A DNA stretch of 64,000 nucleotides from Limnanthes douglasii subsp. nivea (Eukaryota > Streptophyta > Magnoliopsida > Brassicales > Limnanthaceae). Position 1 is the first letter of the stretch; every line of letters starts with the position of its first letter. Below are positions 32,346-43,635 of this stretch, one piece after another. The stretch spans positions 295,658,009-295,722,008 of the forward strand of contig JAUPFV010000004.1 of NCBI GenBank assembly GCA_036936605.1, read 5' to 3'. The position numbers were made by a program, and so were the translations under genes. The notes under the pieces were generated by a model. That model did no database searches. It worked only from the letters and a program-made list of their open reading frames with translations, and had not been told where the DNA came from.

Positions 32346-33480
32346 TTCTTAGGGGAGTGAAAGTTTTGAAGAACAAATGGCGCCAACTAACTGCTTCTTG
32401 AAAAGCCGATGGTTATAGAGTGAGAATTTGTATATTTATGAACTTCTCAAGGAAACTTATAATGTGTATTAAATATTTGTATGTAATTCAAATAAGGAAA
32501 GAAGCAAAATAATAAATTTGAAAAACATTATATATGTAAGTTAAAGAAATAATTGTCTACCTGCAAAAGCAAATATTTACTATAAATCAAGTTTTTTTAT
32601 TTATTTTTACAAAATAACTAACTTCTATTGGCATTTCAGTTTTCAAATTGAGACTCACGAACCTCTCGTAATTAAATATTCTATAAATTTCATTGAAATC
32701 TCAAATATATCAATGTAAATCAACGCTAAATCAAATTTTTAAAAAGAAATTACACTATTTTGTTTTTAATTTTTTAACTGTCGTATTTTTAGTTATTTTT
32801 AACATTTAAAACTTTATATATTTCGATTTCTAACTCGTTTTTTAATTTTTAAAATTAAATATATTTTTATTTTTTAAAGGCAAAAAAAACGAAATCTACG
32901 AGTTATATTAGAGATTTTTTGGTTTTTTTTTCTTTAGCAACCAAATCGTAACAAATTATAACACAATTATATTTTTTGGTTTGTTTGGAGGTATAGTTTG
33001 AAATATATGATATTTTAAAAAAACAAAATCGTAACACAATTATTTTTGTAATCAAAGTCCTATTTATAAAACTAATTCTTCTTAATAAGCGCAACTCATC
33101 TGTACTTAATTCCACATTTCAAAATAGGTTTTTTTCATAACCAAATTACTCTTAGTTACGCAACTCGGACGAATTTTTTTTTTCACAAGGAAATTACTCT
33201 TAATTACGCAACTGCAACAAAGTTTATTTTTTCAAACTTCTAAAACCCGATTACTCTTATTTTCGGAAATAAATACATTAATTTTTTTAAAAATATTTTT
33301 CATGGATCTAGTTTTGTTCGTCTTAAAAAAACGAAACCAATGGTATTTTTGATTTTTTGTTAGAGCTATGATTTGGAAGATATGATATTTAAAAAAAAGA
33401 AGATAGAAACATATTGAACACACAAATGAAAAATCAAGCAACACTTAACTTCTTCTCAAACCCCTAATCAATTACGAGCT
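32346..33480. other. AT-rich intergenic region upstream of PAH gene A
   Basis: Very AT-rich with no coding frame. Short related blocks (CAAATTACTCTTA(G/A)TTACGCAACT near 33142 and 33188) form a small degenerate direct repeat. The promoter of gene A should lie in the first few hundred bases, but no clear TATA box could be fixed. Confidence 0.5.
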
Positions 33481-34006
33481 ATTGTTCTATTGGATAGCTT
33501 AGAAGTTGGATTTCTCGAAGAGCTTACTTGACCACTATTGGATTATATTTTTGCTCTTCAAAAACTCGGATTATTATCTTTTTATTTATTCTGACTCTAA
33601 GGATTTTACCCAAACTAATCTAGCCCAAACTACTTTCTCTACTACTAACAACCTTCTCTACAAGTAGCTCTACCTGACAAAAGGTTTTTACAAATCCCTC
33701 AATAATAGTTATGGAAACGCTCTAGGCTCACTCAATTCTCCATAAAAACAATCTTGCAAACGAAGATGGAGGCCTTCATCACTGAAAATGAAGCTTGAAG
33801 CAGAACTCAATTAAAGATCATCAGGTCCATCTCCTCTTCATCCAACATCAAGACAAGCACTCATGGTATCATATCGCTCCAAGACCCAATACAAATCTCC
33901 TTTGATTCTGTTAAGTTGTTAAGATGATCCTTTGTTAATAGATGGTCTGGATTCAAAAAGATGAATAAAGAAGCTAAAGCTTTACCTTGCTTAAGAGCTT
34001 CAAATC
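33481..34006 (+). other. Possible retrotransposon LTR and primer site fragment
   Basis: CATGGTATCATATCGCTCC near 33863 resembles a methionine-type primer site, and the stretch before it (33480-33860) has the look of a copia LTR. No partner LTR or reading frame was found, so this is only a suggestion. The right edge is the start of the copia array. Confidence 0.3.
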
Positions 34007-34325
34007 GTTGCAGAAGACAAAGGTTTAACAGTAAGAGTAAACGAAAATAAGAGAGGCAGATGAGTTACTGGAATGTGAAAAGAGAAAACTTAATTCATTC
34101 AATCGAAATGTTTGTTTAAATACATATAATAGTCACTAACACACGTTAAATGACTGAGATAAGTTAAATAAAAAATACAATTAAAGTAAAGCGTGCTTTA
34201 GAGGGTTTAAACTCTGACTTTGCCATAAAAGACACTCAAAAGACATGCAAAAGACATGATGAGGACAAAAAAAAGACACACACACACTGTTAACATAAAA
34301 TAACAGCTTCTAAATAATTCTAACA
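34007..34325 (-). repeat. Array LTR 1
   Basis: Matches LTRs 2-4. In plus orientation it starts at TTGCAGAAGACAAAGG with the terminal TGTTGG lost or altered, and ends TTCTAACA. Confidence 0.8.
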
Positions 34326-35280
34326 CTCCTACTTGTTTAGACACACACACATCTGCTTCTTGCATCTGCATCTGACCATTGACTTTGCAGATTACAGCTT
34401 CATGTCCGAGTTGATTACAATTGGAGCATTTAGCATCAGGTCTCCTCCAGCACCTGTATGGTGGATGACCTTTAACTTTACAATAGCGGCAAGGCGGATA
34501 GGATTTTCTCACATGTGCTTCTTTTCTGTTTTGAAAATTAGTAGATGAATCTCCACTCGTCCATTGATTTTTGAAGTTTGTTTGTTTATACCTATTGCTG
34601 TCTTGATACTTTACAGGAAAGGCACCTTCAATCACTTCTTCTTGCCTCATAGACCTTCTCTGCTCTTGTGCTTGTAAGACATTTAAGAGTTTTGTAAGAG
34701 AGATATTTGACAGATCTTTGGTGTTCTCCAGAGTAGTAATGGTTGCTTCAAACCTCTCTAGAACCGTCACCAATATCTTTTCAACAATCCTGGAGTCTTT
34801 TAATTCAGACCCAAGCAATCTCACCTTGTTGGCAATGCTAAGTAGTCTCTCTGCATACTCTTTCACGCACTCAGACCCCTTCATCTTCTGCAACTCAAAA
34901 TCCCTAATTAAATTTAGGACTTTCATTCCACAAATCCTTTTATCTTCTTCGTACTCAGCCTTGAGGTAATCCCAAATTTATCTGGTTGTTTTGAGAGACA
35001 TTATTCGTGTGAATATCATCTGAGATACAACGGCAAATAGACAAGCTTTTGCCTTTGATTTTCTCGTCTTCTTTTCCTTATGTGCTTTGATCTGTGCCAT
35101 AGTAGGGTTTGCTGGAAGTTGAGGGATTTCGTAATCCTCTTCTACTGCTTCCCAAATATCTAAAGCCTCCAAGTAAGTCTCCATACGAACTGCCCACATT
35201 TGATAACTGTCTCCATCGAAGACTGGTGGTGCATCGATTGAAAAATCTCTTTCCATTTTAACCTCACAAATCCCTTAAGA
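34326..35280 (-). pseudogene. Array unit 1: copia gag only
   Basis: Gag of the UBN2 type: MERDFSIDAPPVFDGDSYQM (35256 down), MSLKTT then a stop near 34978 (W or E codon changed), MKVLNLIRDFELQKMKGSEC, then the double zinc knuckle CRYCKVKGHPPYRC and CSNCNQLGHEAVIC (about 34385-34495). Right after QMQMQEADVCV the sequence jumps to the polypurine tract of LTR 1, so the protease and the special tail seen in units 2 and 3 are deleted here. Confidence 0.85.
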
Positions 35281-35301
35281 AGAGGAGCTCTAATACCACT
35301 T

Positions 35302-35642
35302 TGTTGGTGTTGAAGACAAAGGTTTAACAGTAAGAATAAATGAAAATAAGAGAGGCAGATGAGTTACTGGAATGTGAAAAGAGAAAACTGAATTCATTCA
35401 ATCGAAATGTTTGTTTAAATACATATAAAAGTCACTAACACACGTTAAATGACTGACATAAGTTAAATAAAAGATAAATAAAAGATACAAGTAAAGTAAA
35501 GCGTGCTTCAGAGGGTTTAAACTCTGACTTTGTCATAAAAGACAGTCAAAAAACATTCAAAAGACATGATGAGGACAAAAAAAGACACACACACACACAC
35601 ACACTGTTAACATATAATAACAGCTTCTAAATAATTCTAACA
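35302..35642 (-). repeat. Array LTR 2
   Basis: 341 bp, TGTTGGTGTT to TTCTAACA in plus orientation, flanked by a primer site on the left (TCTAATACCACTT) and a polypurine tract on the right (CTCCTCCTTG). It contains a longer (CA)n run near 35588-35606 than its sisters. Confidence 0.85.
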
Positions 35643-37600
35643 CTCCTCCTTGTTTAGAAGCTGTTTAAATTCCTTGGTATTCTTTTCTTCTTCTTCGATT
35701 TTTTTCGCCTTTCACTAGGCGCAACAATTTTCACTCCTGTTTGTCTTTCAACCAAAAGCTCAAGACTGCTTGTTTCCATCACAAGTTGTTTGTCGATAAA
35801 ATCATCAAACTGAACTTCTACACAAATCTTATTTTTGTCCATTAAACTTCCATTTTCAACGGCTTCCGAAGATAGAAGTAAAATATGATTTTTCTTTTTA
35901 ATACCAACATCTGTCAAAGCATTGACACTGTCACTGGCTTTCCAAATAGTTGAGGATATTTGGTTAAACTGTAGATAAGAATACTTTAGATGAATTTCAT
36001 CAATTTGTTCTCGAAGTAATGACATGTGACTTGCTTGATGATTAAAGTTCCCAAACATATGATTAGACAGATACAGCGAGGACTCAAAAATAGAACAATA
36101 ACCAGCATCATGGACTTCTTAAGGCAGGTTGGTTAACCAGATACTTTCCTCTATATGAATTTTTGTACCACCATAAGATAGCTCACTAAAACACGGTTTA
36201 GAATGATGTTCCGACATATCATGAGAAAGTAATTCTCGTTTCTCCATTGGATTTAGAGCAAACATTTTCCCTTTCATTTTGACCTTGAACAAGGTTTTTG
36301 CCGGTAGCATCTTTGATCAAACACTGTTTATTCTCAAACAACACTTTGTAGCCTTTATCAAGCAATTGACCAACACTTAACATATTTTGATCAATTTTTG
36401 GTACAAATAAAACATCTGAAATAAATTCTGTACCTTCATAGCTTGTTATAGCTATTGTACCTTTTCCCTTGACTTCCAAGTGTTCACCGTTTCCGATCTT
36501 CACTCTCTTGACTTTGGTGTCTTTTAATTCCTCAAATAGATGTTTATCATATGTCATATGATTTGTGCATCCACTGTCAATCAACCAGCTTTCACTTGAT
36601 TATCTGCTTGGAAGACAACTGACCACAAACAACATATCTTCTGCTTCTTGATCATTTACCCGTGCATCTACTTCTTGCATCTGCATCTGACCATTGACTT
36701 TGCAGATTACAGCTTCATGTCCGAGTTGATTACAATTGGAGCATTTAGCATCAGGTCTCCTCCAACACCTGTATGGTGGATGACCTTTAACTTTATAATG
36801 GCGGCAAGTCGGATAGAATTTTCTCACATTTGCTTCTTTTCTGTTTTGAAAATTAGTAGATGAATCTCCACTCGTCCATTGATTTTTGAAGTTTGTTTTT
36901 TTTATACCTATTGCTGTCTTGATGCTTTACAGGAAAAGCACCTTCAATCACTTCTTCTTGCCTCATAGCCCTCTCTGCTCTTGTGCTTGTAAGGCATTTA
37001 AGAGTTTTGTAAGAGAGATATTTGACAGATCTTTGGTATTCTCCAGAGTAGTAATGAAGCTTCAAACCTCTCTGGAACCGTCAAAAATATCTTTTCAACA
37101 ATCCTAGAGTCTTTTAGTTCAGACCCAAGCAATCTTACCTTGTTGGCAATGCTGAGAAGTCTCTCTGCATACTCTTTCACGTACTCAGACTCCTTCATCT
37201 TCTGCAACTCAAAACCCCTAATTAAATTTAGGACTTTCATTCCACAAATCCTTTTATCTTCTTCGTACTCGTCCTTGAGGTAATTCCAAATTTCTTTGGT
37301 TGTTTTGAGAGACATTATTCGTGTCAATATCATCTGAGATACAACGGTAAATAGACAAGCTTTTGCCTTTGATTTGCTCGTCTTCTTTTCCTTATGTGCT
37401 TTGATCTGTGCCATAGTCGGGTTTGCTAAAAGTTGAGGGATTTCGTAATCCTCTTCTACTGCTTCCCAAAGATCTAAATCCTCCAAGTAAGTCTCCATAC
37501 GAACTGCCCACATTTGATAATTGTCTCCTTCGAAGACTGGTGGTGCAACGATTGAAAAATATCTTTCCATTTTAACCTCACCAATCCCTTAAGAAGAGGA
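35643..37600 (-). pseudogene. Array unit 2: gag, protease and unfamiliar tail
   Basis: From the start at 37570: MERYFSIVAPPVFEGDNYQM, IWNYLKDEYEEDKRICGMKV, frame breaks near 37000 and 36850, zinc knuckles CRHYKVKGHPPYRC (first knuckle with Cys to Tyr) and CSNCNQLGHEAVIC, and protease motif MIDSGCTNHMTYDKHLFEEL (36584). The GAG-pre-integrase part is MLSVGQLLDKGYKVLFENKQ. After the family-typical MFALNPMEKRELL the sequence leaves the copia pattern and continues as HSKPCFSELSYGGTKIHIEE and a 134-residue frame (35654-36058) with a Lys-rich end (SERRKKSKKKKRIPRN). A stop at 36119 and frame breaks interrupt it. Confidence 0.8.
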
Positions 37601-37614
37601 GCTCTAAACCACTT

Positions 37615-37937
37615 TGTTGGTGCAGAAGAAAAAGGTTTAACAGTAAGAATAAATGAAAATAAGAGAGGCAGATGAGTTACTGGAATATGAAAAGAGAAAA
37701 CTTAATTCATTCAATCGAAATGTTTGTTTAAATACATATACAAGTCACTAACACACGTTAAATGACTAACATAAGTTAAATAAAAGATACAAGTAAAGTA
37801 AAGCGTGCTTCAGAGGGTTTAAACTCTGACTTTGTCATAAAAGACACTCAAAAGACATTCAAAAGACATGATGAGGACAAAAAAGACACACACACACACT
37901 ATTAACATAAAATAACAGCTTCTAAATAATTCTAACA
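37615..37937 (-). repeat. Array LTR 3
   Basis: 323 bp with the same ends as the others. Its primer site reads CTCTAAACCACTT in plus orientation (one unit of TAATA lost compared with the others). Confidence 0.85.
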
Positions 37938-39880
37938 CTCCTCCTTGTCTAGAAGTTGTTTAAATTCCTTGGTCTTTTTTTCTTCTTCTTCGATTTTTTT
38001 CGCCTTTCACTAGCAGCAACAATTTTCACTCCTGTTTGTCTTTCAACCGAAAGCTCAAGACTGCTTGTTTCCATCACAAGTTGTTTGTCGATAACATCAT
38101 CAAACTGAACTTCTACACAAATCTCATTTTTGTCCATTAAACTTCCATTTTTCAACGGCTTCCGAAGATAGAAGTAAAACATGGTTTTTCTTTTTAATAC
38201 CTACATCTGTCAAAGCATTGACACTGTCACTGGCTTTCCAAATAGTTGAGGATATTTGGTTAAACTGTAGATAAGACTCTTTTAGATGAATTTCATCAAT
38301 TTGTTCTCGTAGTAATGACCTGTGACTTGCTTGATGATTAAAGTTCCCAAACATATGATTAGACAGATACAGTGAGGACTAAAAAATAGAACAATAACCA
38401 GCATCATGGACTTCTTGAGGCAGGTTGGTTAACCCGATACTTTCCTCTACATGAATTTTTGTACCACCATAAGATGGCTCACTAAAACACGGTTTAGAAT
38501 GATGTTCCGACATATCATGAGAAAGTAATTCTCGTTTCTTAATTGGATTTAGAGCAAACCTTTTCTCTTTCATTTTGACCTTGAACAAGGTTTTTGCCGG
38601 TAGCATCTTTGATCAAACACTATTTATTCTCAAACAACACTTTGTAGCCTTTATCAAGCAATGGACCAACACTTAACATATTTTGATCAATGTTTGGTAC
38701 AAATAAAACATCTTAAATAAATTTTGTACCTTCATAGCTTGTTATAGCTACTGTACCTTTTCCCTTGACTTCCAAGTGTTCACCGTTTCCGATCTTCACT
38801 CTCTTGACTTCGGTGTCTTTTAATTCCTCAAATAGATGTTTATCATATGTCATATGATTTGTGCACCCACTGTCAATCAACCAGCTTTCAGTTGATTCTC
38901 TGCCCGGAAGACGAGTGACCAGAAACAACATATCTTCTGCTTCTTGATCATCTACCCGTGCATCTGCTTCTTGCATCTGCATCTGACCATTGACTTTGCA
39001 GATTACAGCTTCATGTCCGAGTTGATTACAATTGGAGCATTTAGCATCAGGTCTCCTCCAACACCTGTATGGTGGATGACCTTTAACTTTACAATGGCGG
39101 CAAGGCGGATAGGATTTTATCACATGTGCTTCTTTTCTGTTTTGAAAATTAGTAGATGACTCTCCACTCGTCCATTGATTTTTGAAGTTTGTTTTTTATA
39201 CCTATTGCTGTCTTGATGCTTTACAGGAAAGGCACCTTCAATCACTTCTTCTTGCCTCATAGACCTTCTCTGCTCTTGTGCTTGTAAGGCATTTAAGAGT
39301 TTTGTAAGAGAGATATTTGACACATCTTTGGTGTTCTCCAGAGTAGTAATGGTTGCTTCAAACCTCTCTAGAACCGTCACCAATATCTTTTCAACAATCG
39401 TGGAGTCTTTTAATTCAGTCCCAAGCAATCTCACCTTGTTGGAAATGCTGAGAAGTCTCTCTGCATACTCTTTCACGCACTCAGACACCTTCATCTTCTG
39501 CAACTCAAAATCCCTAATTAAATTTAGGACTTTCATTCCACAAATCCTTTCATATTCTCCGTACTTAGCCTTGAGGTAATCCCAAATTTCTTTGGTTGTT
39601 TTGAGAGACATTATTCGTGTGAATATCATCTGAGATACAACGGCAAATAGACAAGCTTTTGCCTTTGATTTTCTCGTCTTCTTTTCCATATGTGCTTTGA
39701 TCTGTGCCATGGTAGGGTTTTCTTGAAGTTGAGGAATTTCGTAATCCTCTTCTACTGCTTCCCAAATATCTAAAGCCTCCAAGTAAGTCTCCATACGAAC
39801 TGCCCACATTTGATAATTGTCTCCATCGAAGACTGGTGGTGCAGCGATTGAAAAATCTCTTTCCATTTTAACTTCACAAA
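37938..39880 (-). pseudogene. Array unit 3: gag, protease and unfamiliar tail
   Basis: The best preserved unit. Gag is open for 248 codons from 39866 (MERDFSIAAPPVFDGDNYQM to INGRVESHL). The zinc knuckles CRHCKVKGHPPYRC and CSNCNQLGHEAVIC and the protease motif WLIDSGCTNHMTYDKHLFEE follow in 38713-39123 after a one-base frame change. The GAG-pre-integrase remnant (38379-38606) passes into the same tail as in unit 2: NLPQEVHDAGYCSIF, a stop, then FNHQASHRSLLREQIDEIHL and VQFDDVIDKQLVMETSSLEL, with a Lys-rich end (37949-38354). No integrase or polymerase domain. Only a handful of lesions. Confidence 0.8.
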
Positions 39881-39911
39881 TCCCTTAAGAAGAGGAGCTC
39901 TAATACCACTT

Positions 39912-40264
39912 TGTTGGTGCAGAAGACAAAGGTTTAACAGTAAGAATAAATGAAAATAAGAGAGGCAGAGGAGTTACTGGAATGTGAAAAGAGAAAACTT
40001 AATTCATTCAATAGAAATATTTGTTTAAATATATATAAAAGTCACTAACACACGTTAAATGGCTGACATAAGTTAAATACAAGATACAAGTAAAGCAAAG
40101 CGTGCTTCAGAGAGCTTTAAGAATGACTTTTCCTAAAAAAAACATTCAAAAGACATGATGAAGACATTCAAAAGACATGATGAGGACAAGCAAAAGACAT
40201 GATGAGGACAAGCAAAAGACACACGCTGTTAACATAAAATAACAGCTTCTAAATAATTCTAACA
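39912..40264 (-). repeat. Array LTR 4 (5' LTR of the array)
   Basis: 353 bp, TGTTGGTGC to TTCTAACA in plus orientation. It carries extra copies of AAAAGACATGATGAGGACA (near 40148-40205), a short tandem repeat not found in the other LTRs. Confidence 0.85.
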
Positions 40265-40718
40265 CATCTGAGCAAAGATTCGTTTTGAAATCAAGAAGAA
40301 ACAAACATCCAAGCTTTACAAGGCTCCTCACAAAATGAGCAGAGCCGGCTCGCCTGATGCTTGCTCTGCCTCAAAGCTCTCAAAGGATACCAAAATTGAA
40401 TTTGCCACCAATTCATTAGTTTTATTGCTTTAGTTTTTCATTTGACGCATTGTTTTCAATACCTATGGTATGAGTCTAAATGTAATTTTATCAATTCTAA
40501 TATTGGTATTAGGAGAAAGTCCAGATGGTTGGTTATTTGTACTTTCTAAAATGCCGAGATAGATGCGGACTCATCGATTTCGTATATTAATTTAGAGTTA
40601 AAAAATAATTAAAGTTTCGTGTAAATATAGAGTTAATTTTTTTTTTCAAAAAGAATATAATTGACTTTTAGTTCATGATTTATTAATGATATTTATAATG
40701 AACTTCGTGTGATGAACA
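40265..40718. other. Intergenic AT-rich sequence
   Basis: No gene or repeat recognised between the copia array and the MULE-like element. Confidence 0.5.
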
Positions 40719-41159
40719 TTTATAAAAGGGAAAAGTACCCATAAATACCTTTTCAAGTATCTAATCCCAAATAAGTACCCAAATATGAGACCCTTAGACT
40801 AGTAGTAAGAAGCTAATATTTTTACCAAATTAGCCCTAATACTAGAAGAAAGAGAAAGTAAGTTATTATTAATACTCATCTCCTTCTCTCTCCTTCGATT
40901 TATTACTGTGTTTTTTTCTCTCTCTCTTCTATCTTTGGATTTTCATCAGATATGGTGTTTCGAAATCCCTTTTATTACCAAATTTTTTCATCAGTTCAAC
41001 CAAACCCCACAATCATACACATAAACGGACAGGACAGTACACACCGTCTCTCTCTCTAAATCTCTTTTTGTCTCGCAACACCACCTTCGATTCACTCTTT
41101 ATCGGTTTAAGTTTCTGAATTTTCCCGGAAAATTACGAATTTTCTCGGAAAATTCAATC

Positions 41160-41393
41160 CATAACTTGGATCACTAACTACAGTGTTAGCTTCTTGGTGT
41201 TTCTGGTGGTGTTATTAGCTTTGGATTCACGATTACAGAAGTGCCAAGGATTAGGAGGGAATTTCACGTTACTTTTTCCATATGGCATATATGCCTACTC
41301 CAATGAGACACAGAACCAAAGAGGCAGCAGCAGTTGCTATCCCTATAACTACTCGAGAGCTTATAGATGTTCCTTCATGCGTCTAGCGTCATA
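41160..41393 (+). pseudogene. Possible captured gene fragment inside the MULE-like element
   Basis: A frame without a start ATG reads SVSFLVFLVVLLALDSRLQ, a signal-peptide-like hydrophobic stretch, followed by KCQGLGGNFTLLFPYGIYAY and a Ser/Cys/Tyr segment. The Cys-Gly-Gly...Phe-Pro-Tyr-Gly-Ile pattern recalls extracellular galacturonan-binding domains of wall-associated receptor kinases, but the match is short. MULEs often carry such host fragments. Low confidence. Confidence 0.3.
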
Positions 41394-41394
41394 G

Positions 41395-42175
41395 TCAACG
41401 AACATCTCGCGTGATGTTGGCAAGTGCAACCTATCTAGCGTCATAGTCAAAGAACATCTAGCGTCATAGTCAAGGAACAGCCAGCGTCATAGTCAAGGAA
41501 CATCTAGCGTCATAGTCAAGGAACATCTAGTGTCATAGTCAATGAACATCTAGCGTCATAGTCAAGGAACATCTAGCGTCATAGTCAAGGAACATCTAGC
41601 GTCATAGTCATAGTCAAGGAACAACTCGTCTAGCGTGAGAAGTACAACTCGTCTAGTGTCATATTAGACGAACATCTCGCGTGATGTTGGCAAGTGAAAC
41701 TTATCTAGCGTCATAGTCAAGGAACATCTAGCGTCATAGTCAAGGAACATCTAGCGTCATAGTCAAGTAACATCTAGCGTCATAGTCAATGAACATCTAG
41801 CGTCATAGTCGAAGAACATCTAGCGTCGTAGTACAGGTATCGTCTAGCGTCATAGTCATAGTCAAGGAACAACTCGTCTAGCTTTAGAAGTACAACTCGT
41901 CTAGCGTCATATTAGACGCACATCTCGCGTGATGTTGGCAAGTGCAACTTATCTACCGTCATAGTCAAGGAACATCTAGCGTCATAGTCAAGGAACATCT
42001 AGCATTATAGTCAAGGAACATCTAGCGCCATAGTCAATGAACATCTAGCGTCATAGTCGAGGAACATCAAGCGTCATAGTCAATGAACATCTAGGGTCAT
42101 AGTCAAGGAACATCTAGCGTCATAGTCAATGAACATCTAGCGTCATAGTCGAGGAACATCTAGCGTCACGTAACC
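41395..42175. repeat. Minisatellite with 23-bp unit and higher-order structure
   Basis: The unit CATCTAGCGTCATAGTCAAG plus GAA (23 bp) is repeated about 25 times. A different spacer containing CTCGCGTGATGTTGGCAAGT recurs at about 41405, 41676 and 41924, dividing the array into larger blocks of about 250-270 bp. Some units carry AGTCGAGGAA or AGTCAATGAA variants. Confidence 0.9.
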
Positions 42176-42674
42176 TACTCTAACAGCCACAACACGCGAG
42201 ATACAGTATAAAACAACATACAATAGTAACTTCAGCTATCGTCTTCACCAAAACAGCAGGTAAACGCCATTAAAGAACCTGTACCAAATCTCGACTATGA
42301 AAAAACTTAAAAAAAAATGGATTCCAACTCCACATAACCTAAACAACACTTTAATGTAAACAGATTAAAGTTGAAATCTTTGAAAACTAAAAAAAAACAG
42401 GAACTAACAAAACCCAGGAACTAACAAAAGTTGAAAAGAAAAAACAAAACCTAGCTTCTACTACCTCTTTTCTAATTTCGGAAACCAGTTTAAACAGGAA
42501 GAGAAAATAGACTAACACATTTGAGGGTATTTCAGGAAGGGAAATATTGGCTGGGTATTAGAAAGGAATTATTTTGGTGAGATGGGTATTTAATAGGCAT
42601 AAAAAATAGTTGGGGTACTAGATGATAATAAGTTTGTTGAGAAGGTATTTAGTGTGACATTTCCCTTTATAAAA

Positions 42675-43635
42675 AAGATGTTAGGAAGAATATAGGTCTA
42701 ATAATAAATCAGACGAAATTAGGCATGGTAACTGAATGCGTTGGATATTCGGATCCAGCGTAGTCCTTCCTTAACATAGTCTTTTAGTCATGCCTATATA
42801 ACGAGATAGGAGTAAATAAATTAGTCGGAACGAATCTGTGTCAAATTTTACATACCAAATTTTCCTGAATTTTATGATGAACCGCACAACATAATCGGAC
42901 TTATGCTAATATACGAAGTGCTCCTTATGATGGCATTGACATATCCCAATTCAGATGAATTTAAAAGATGCAATTGACATTGTGGTCGAGGTATCGTACA
43001 CTTACTATCTACCTGTCCAGCTACCTAAGTTGTGTGCTTAGTGGAGCATCCTTGATTACATCACCATTCGTCTTCCCATGTATTTTGGCGCATGTTGATG
43101 CTCAGTATTATACTACATTTTTTATAATCGCGCTTGACTGCGTTTTGCACTTTCCTCTCTATTCTCAAATTCTGGACTACTAACATAAACATGTGTATGT
43201 TCTAGTTAGTTGTCCCCAATGCTTGGCGACGGTATCTATTATTAGCGACGATCTTTAGGACCGAACATGCTGGCCTGCCTTCCCAACATACTATCTTACT
43301 ACTATCGTTCATGCAACAATGATTTCTAACTCATGGAGGATCTTCGTAATACTAACAATAGTTAGAAGTGGTTGTCCATATTCGTGAAGTACAATTTACA
43401 CAAAAGAAGTGAATCAGGCAATTTTACACAAATATTTGTGAATCTTAAGACTGGTGGTATCTATTCACTATAGGCAATTTAAGCTACTTGCCATTTGCAA
43501 TCCTTTTTAGTCAACTATTAAAAGTGTTATAACAGTTTTAGAGTTGCGCCTGTATTCAAGTGACATGTTCAACCATCTCATACACCAAAACATTGAAAAG
43601 AGAACAAATGAAAATTAAATTTATTTTGTCAAGGT
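42675..43635. other. Intergenic sequence 3' of PAH gene B
   Basis: No gene recognised. Reading frames are short and unconvincing. Confidence 0.5.

Larger units (their letters stand above)
34007..40264 (-). mobile_element. Tandem array of a non-autonomous copia family (four LTRs, three gag units)
   Basis: The order is LTR, gag, LTR, gag+tail, LTR, gag+tail, LTR, all on the minus strand. LTRs are at about 34007-34325, 35302-35642, 37615-37937 and 39912-40264. They start TGTTAGAATTATTTAGAAGC and end CACCAACA in element orientation. Each unit has a methionine-type primer site (TGGTATTAGAGC; in the 37.6-kb unit changed) and a polypurine tract (AAGGAGGAG) where complete. Shared LTRs between consecutive units point to unequal recombination between LTRs of copies. 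No integrase, RT or RNase H is present. The outermost flanks show no TSD; the left LTR has lost its last bases. Confidence 0.85.
40728..42665. mobile_element. Non-autonomous MULE-like element with 9-bp TSD
   Basis: The ends GGGAAAAGTACCCATAAATA (40728) and, on the other strand, GGGAAATGTCACACTAAATA (ending 42665) are imperfect terminal inverted repeats that both continue with ACCTT(T/C)TCAA. They are flanked by a perfect 9-bp duplication TTTATAAAA (40719-40727 and 42666-42674). GGG ends and 9-bp TSDs are hallmarks of Mutator-like elements. At 1,938 bp there is no transposase inside. The core holds a minisatellite (41395-42175) and a short signal-peptide-like frame (41160-41393). Confidence 0.85.

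Noticed and set aside
34333..34969. Plus-strand frames over the gag units of the copia array (also 36648-36863, 38944-39159, 39328-39579)
   Set aside because: The minus strand carries the zinc knuckles, protease motif and UBN2 domain; the plus frames are shadows repeated in each unit.
33985..40275. A 5-bp target duplication around the copia array
   Set aside because: Left flank (AAATC) and right flank (CATCT) do not match, and the left LTR has lost its terminus.
41395..42175. Regular array that could be taken for a CRISPR array
   Set aside because: Units are direct 23-bp tandem copies without unique spacers, in a eukaryotic transposon; it is a minisatellite.
40719..42674. Reading 40728-42665 as a Helitron because of its unusual core
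   Set aside because: Helitrons make no target duplication and lack terminal inverted repeats; here there is a perfect 9-bp TSD and inverted ends.
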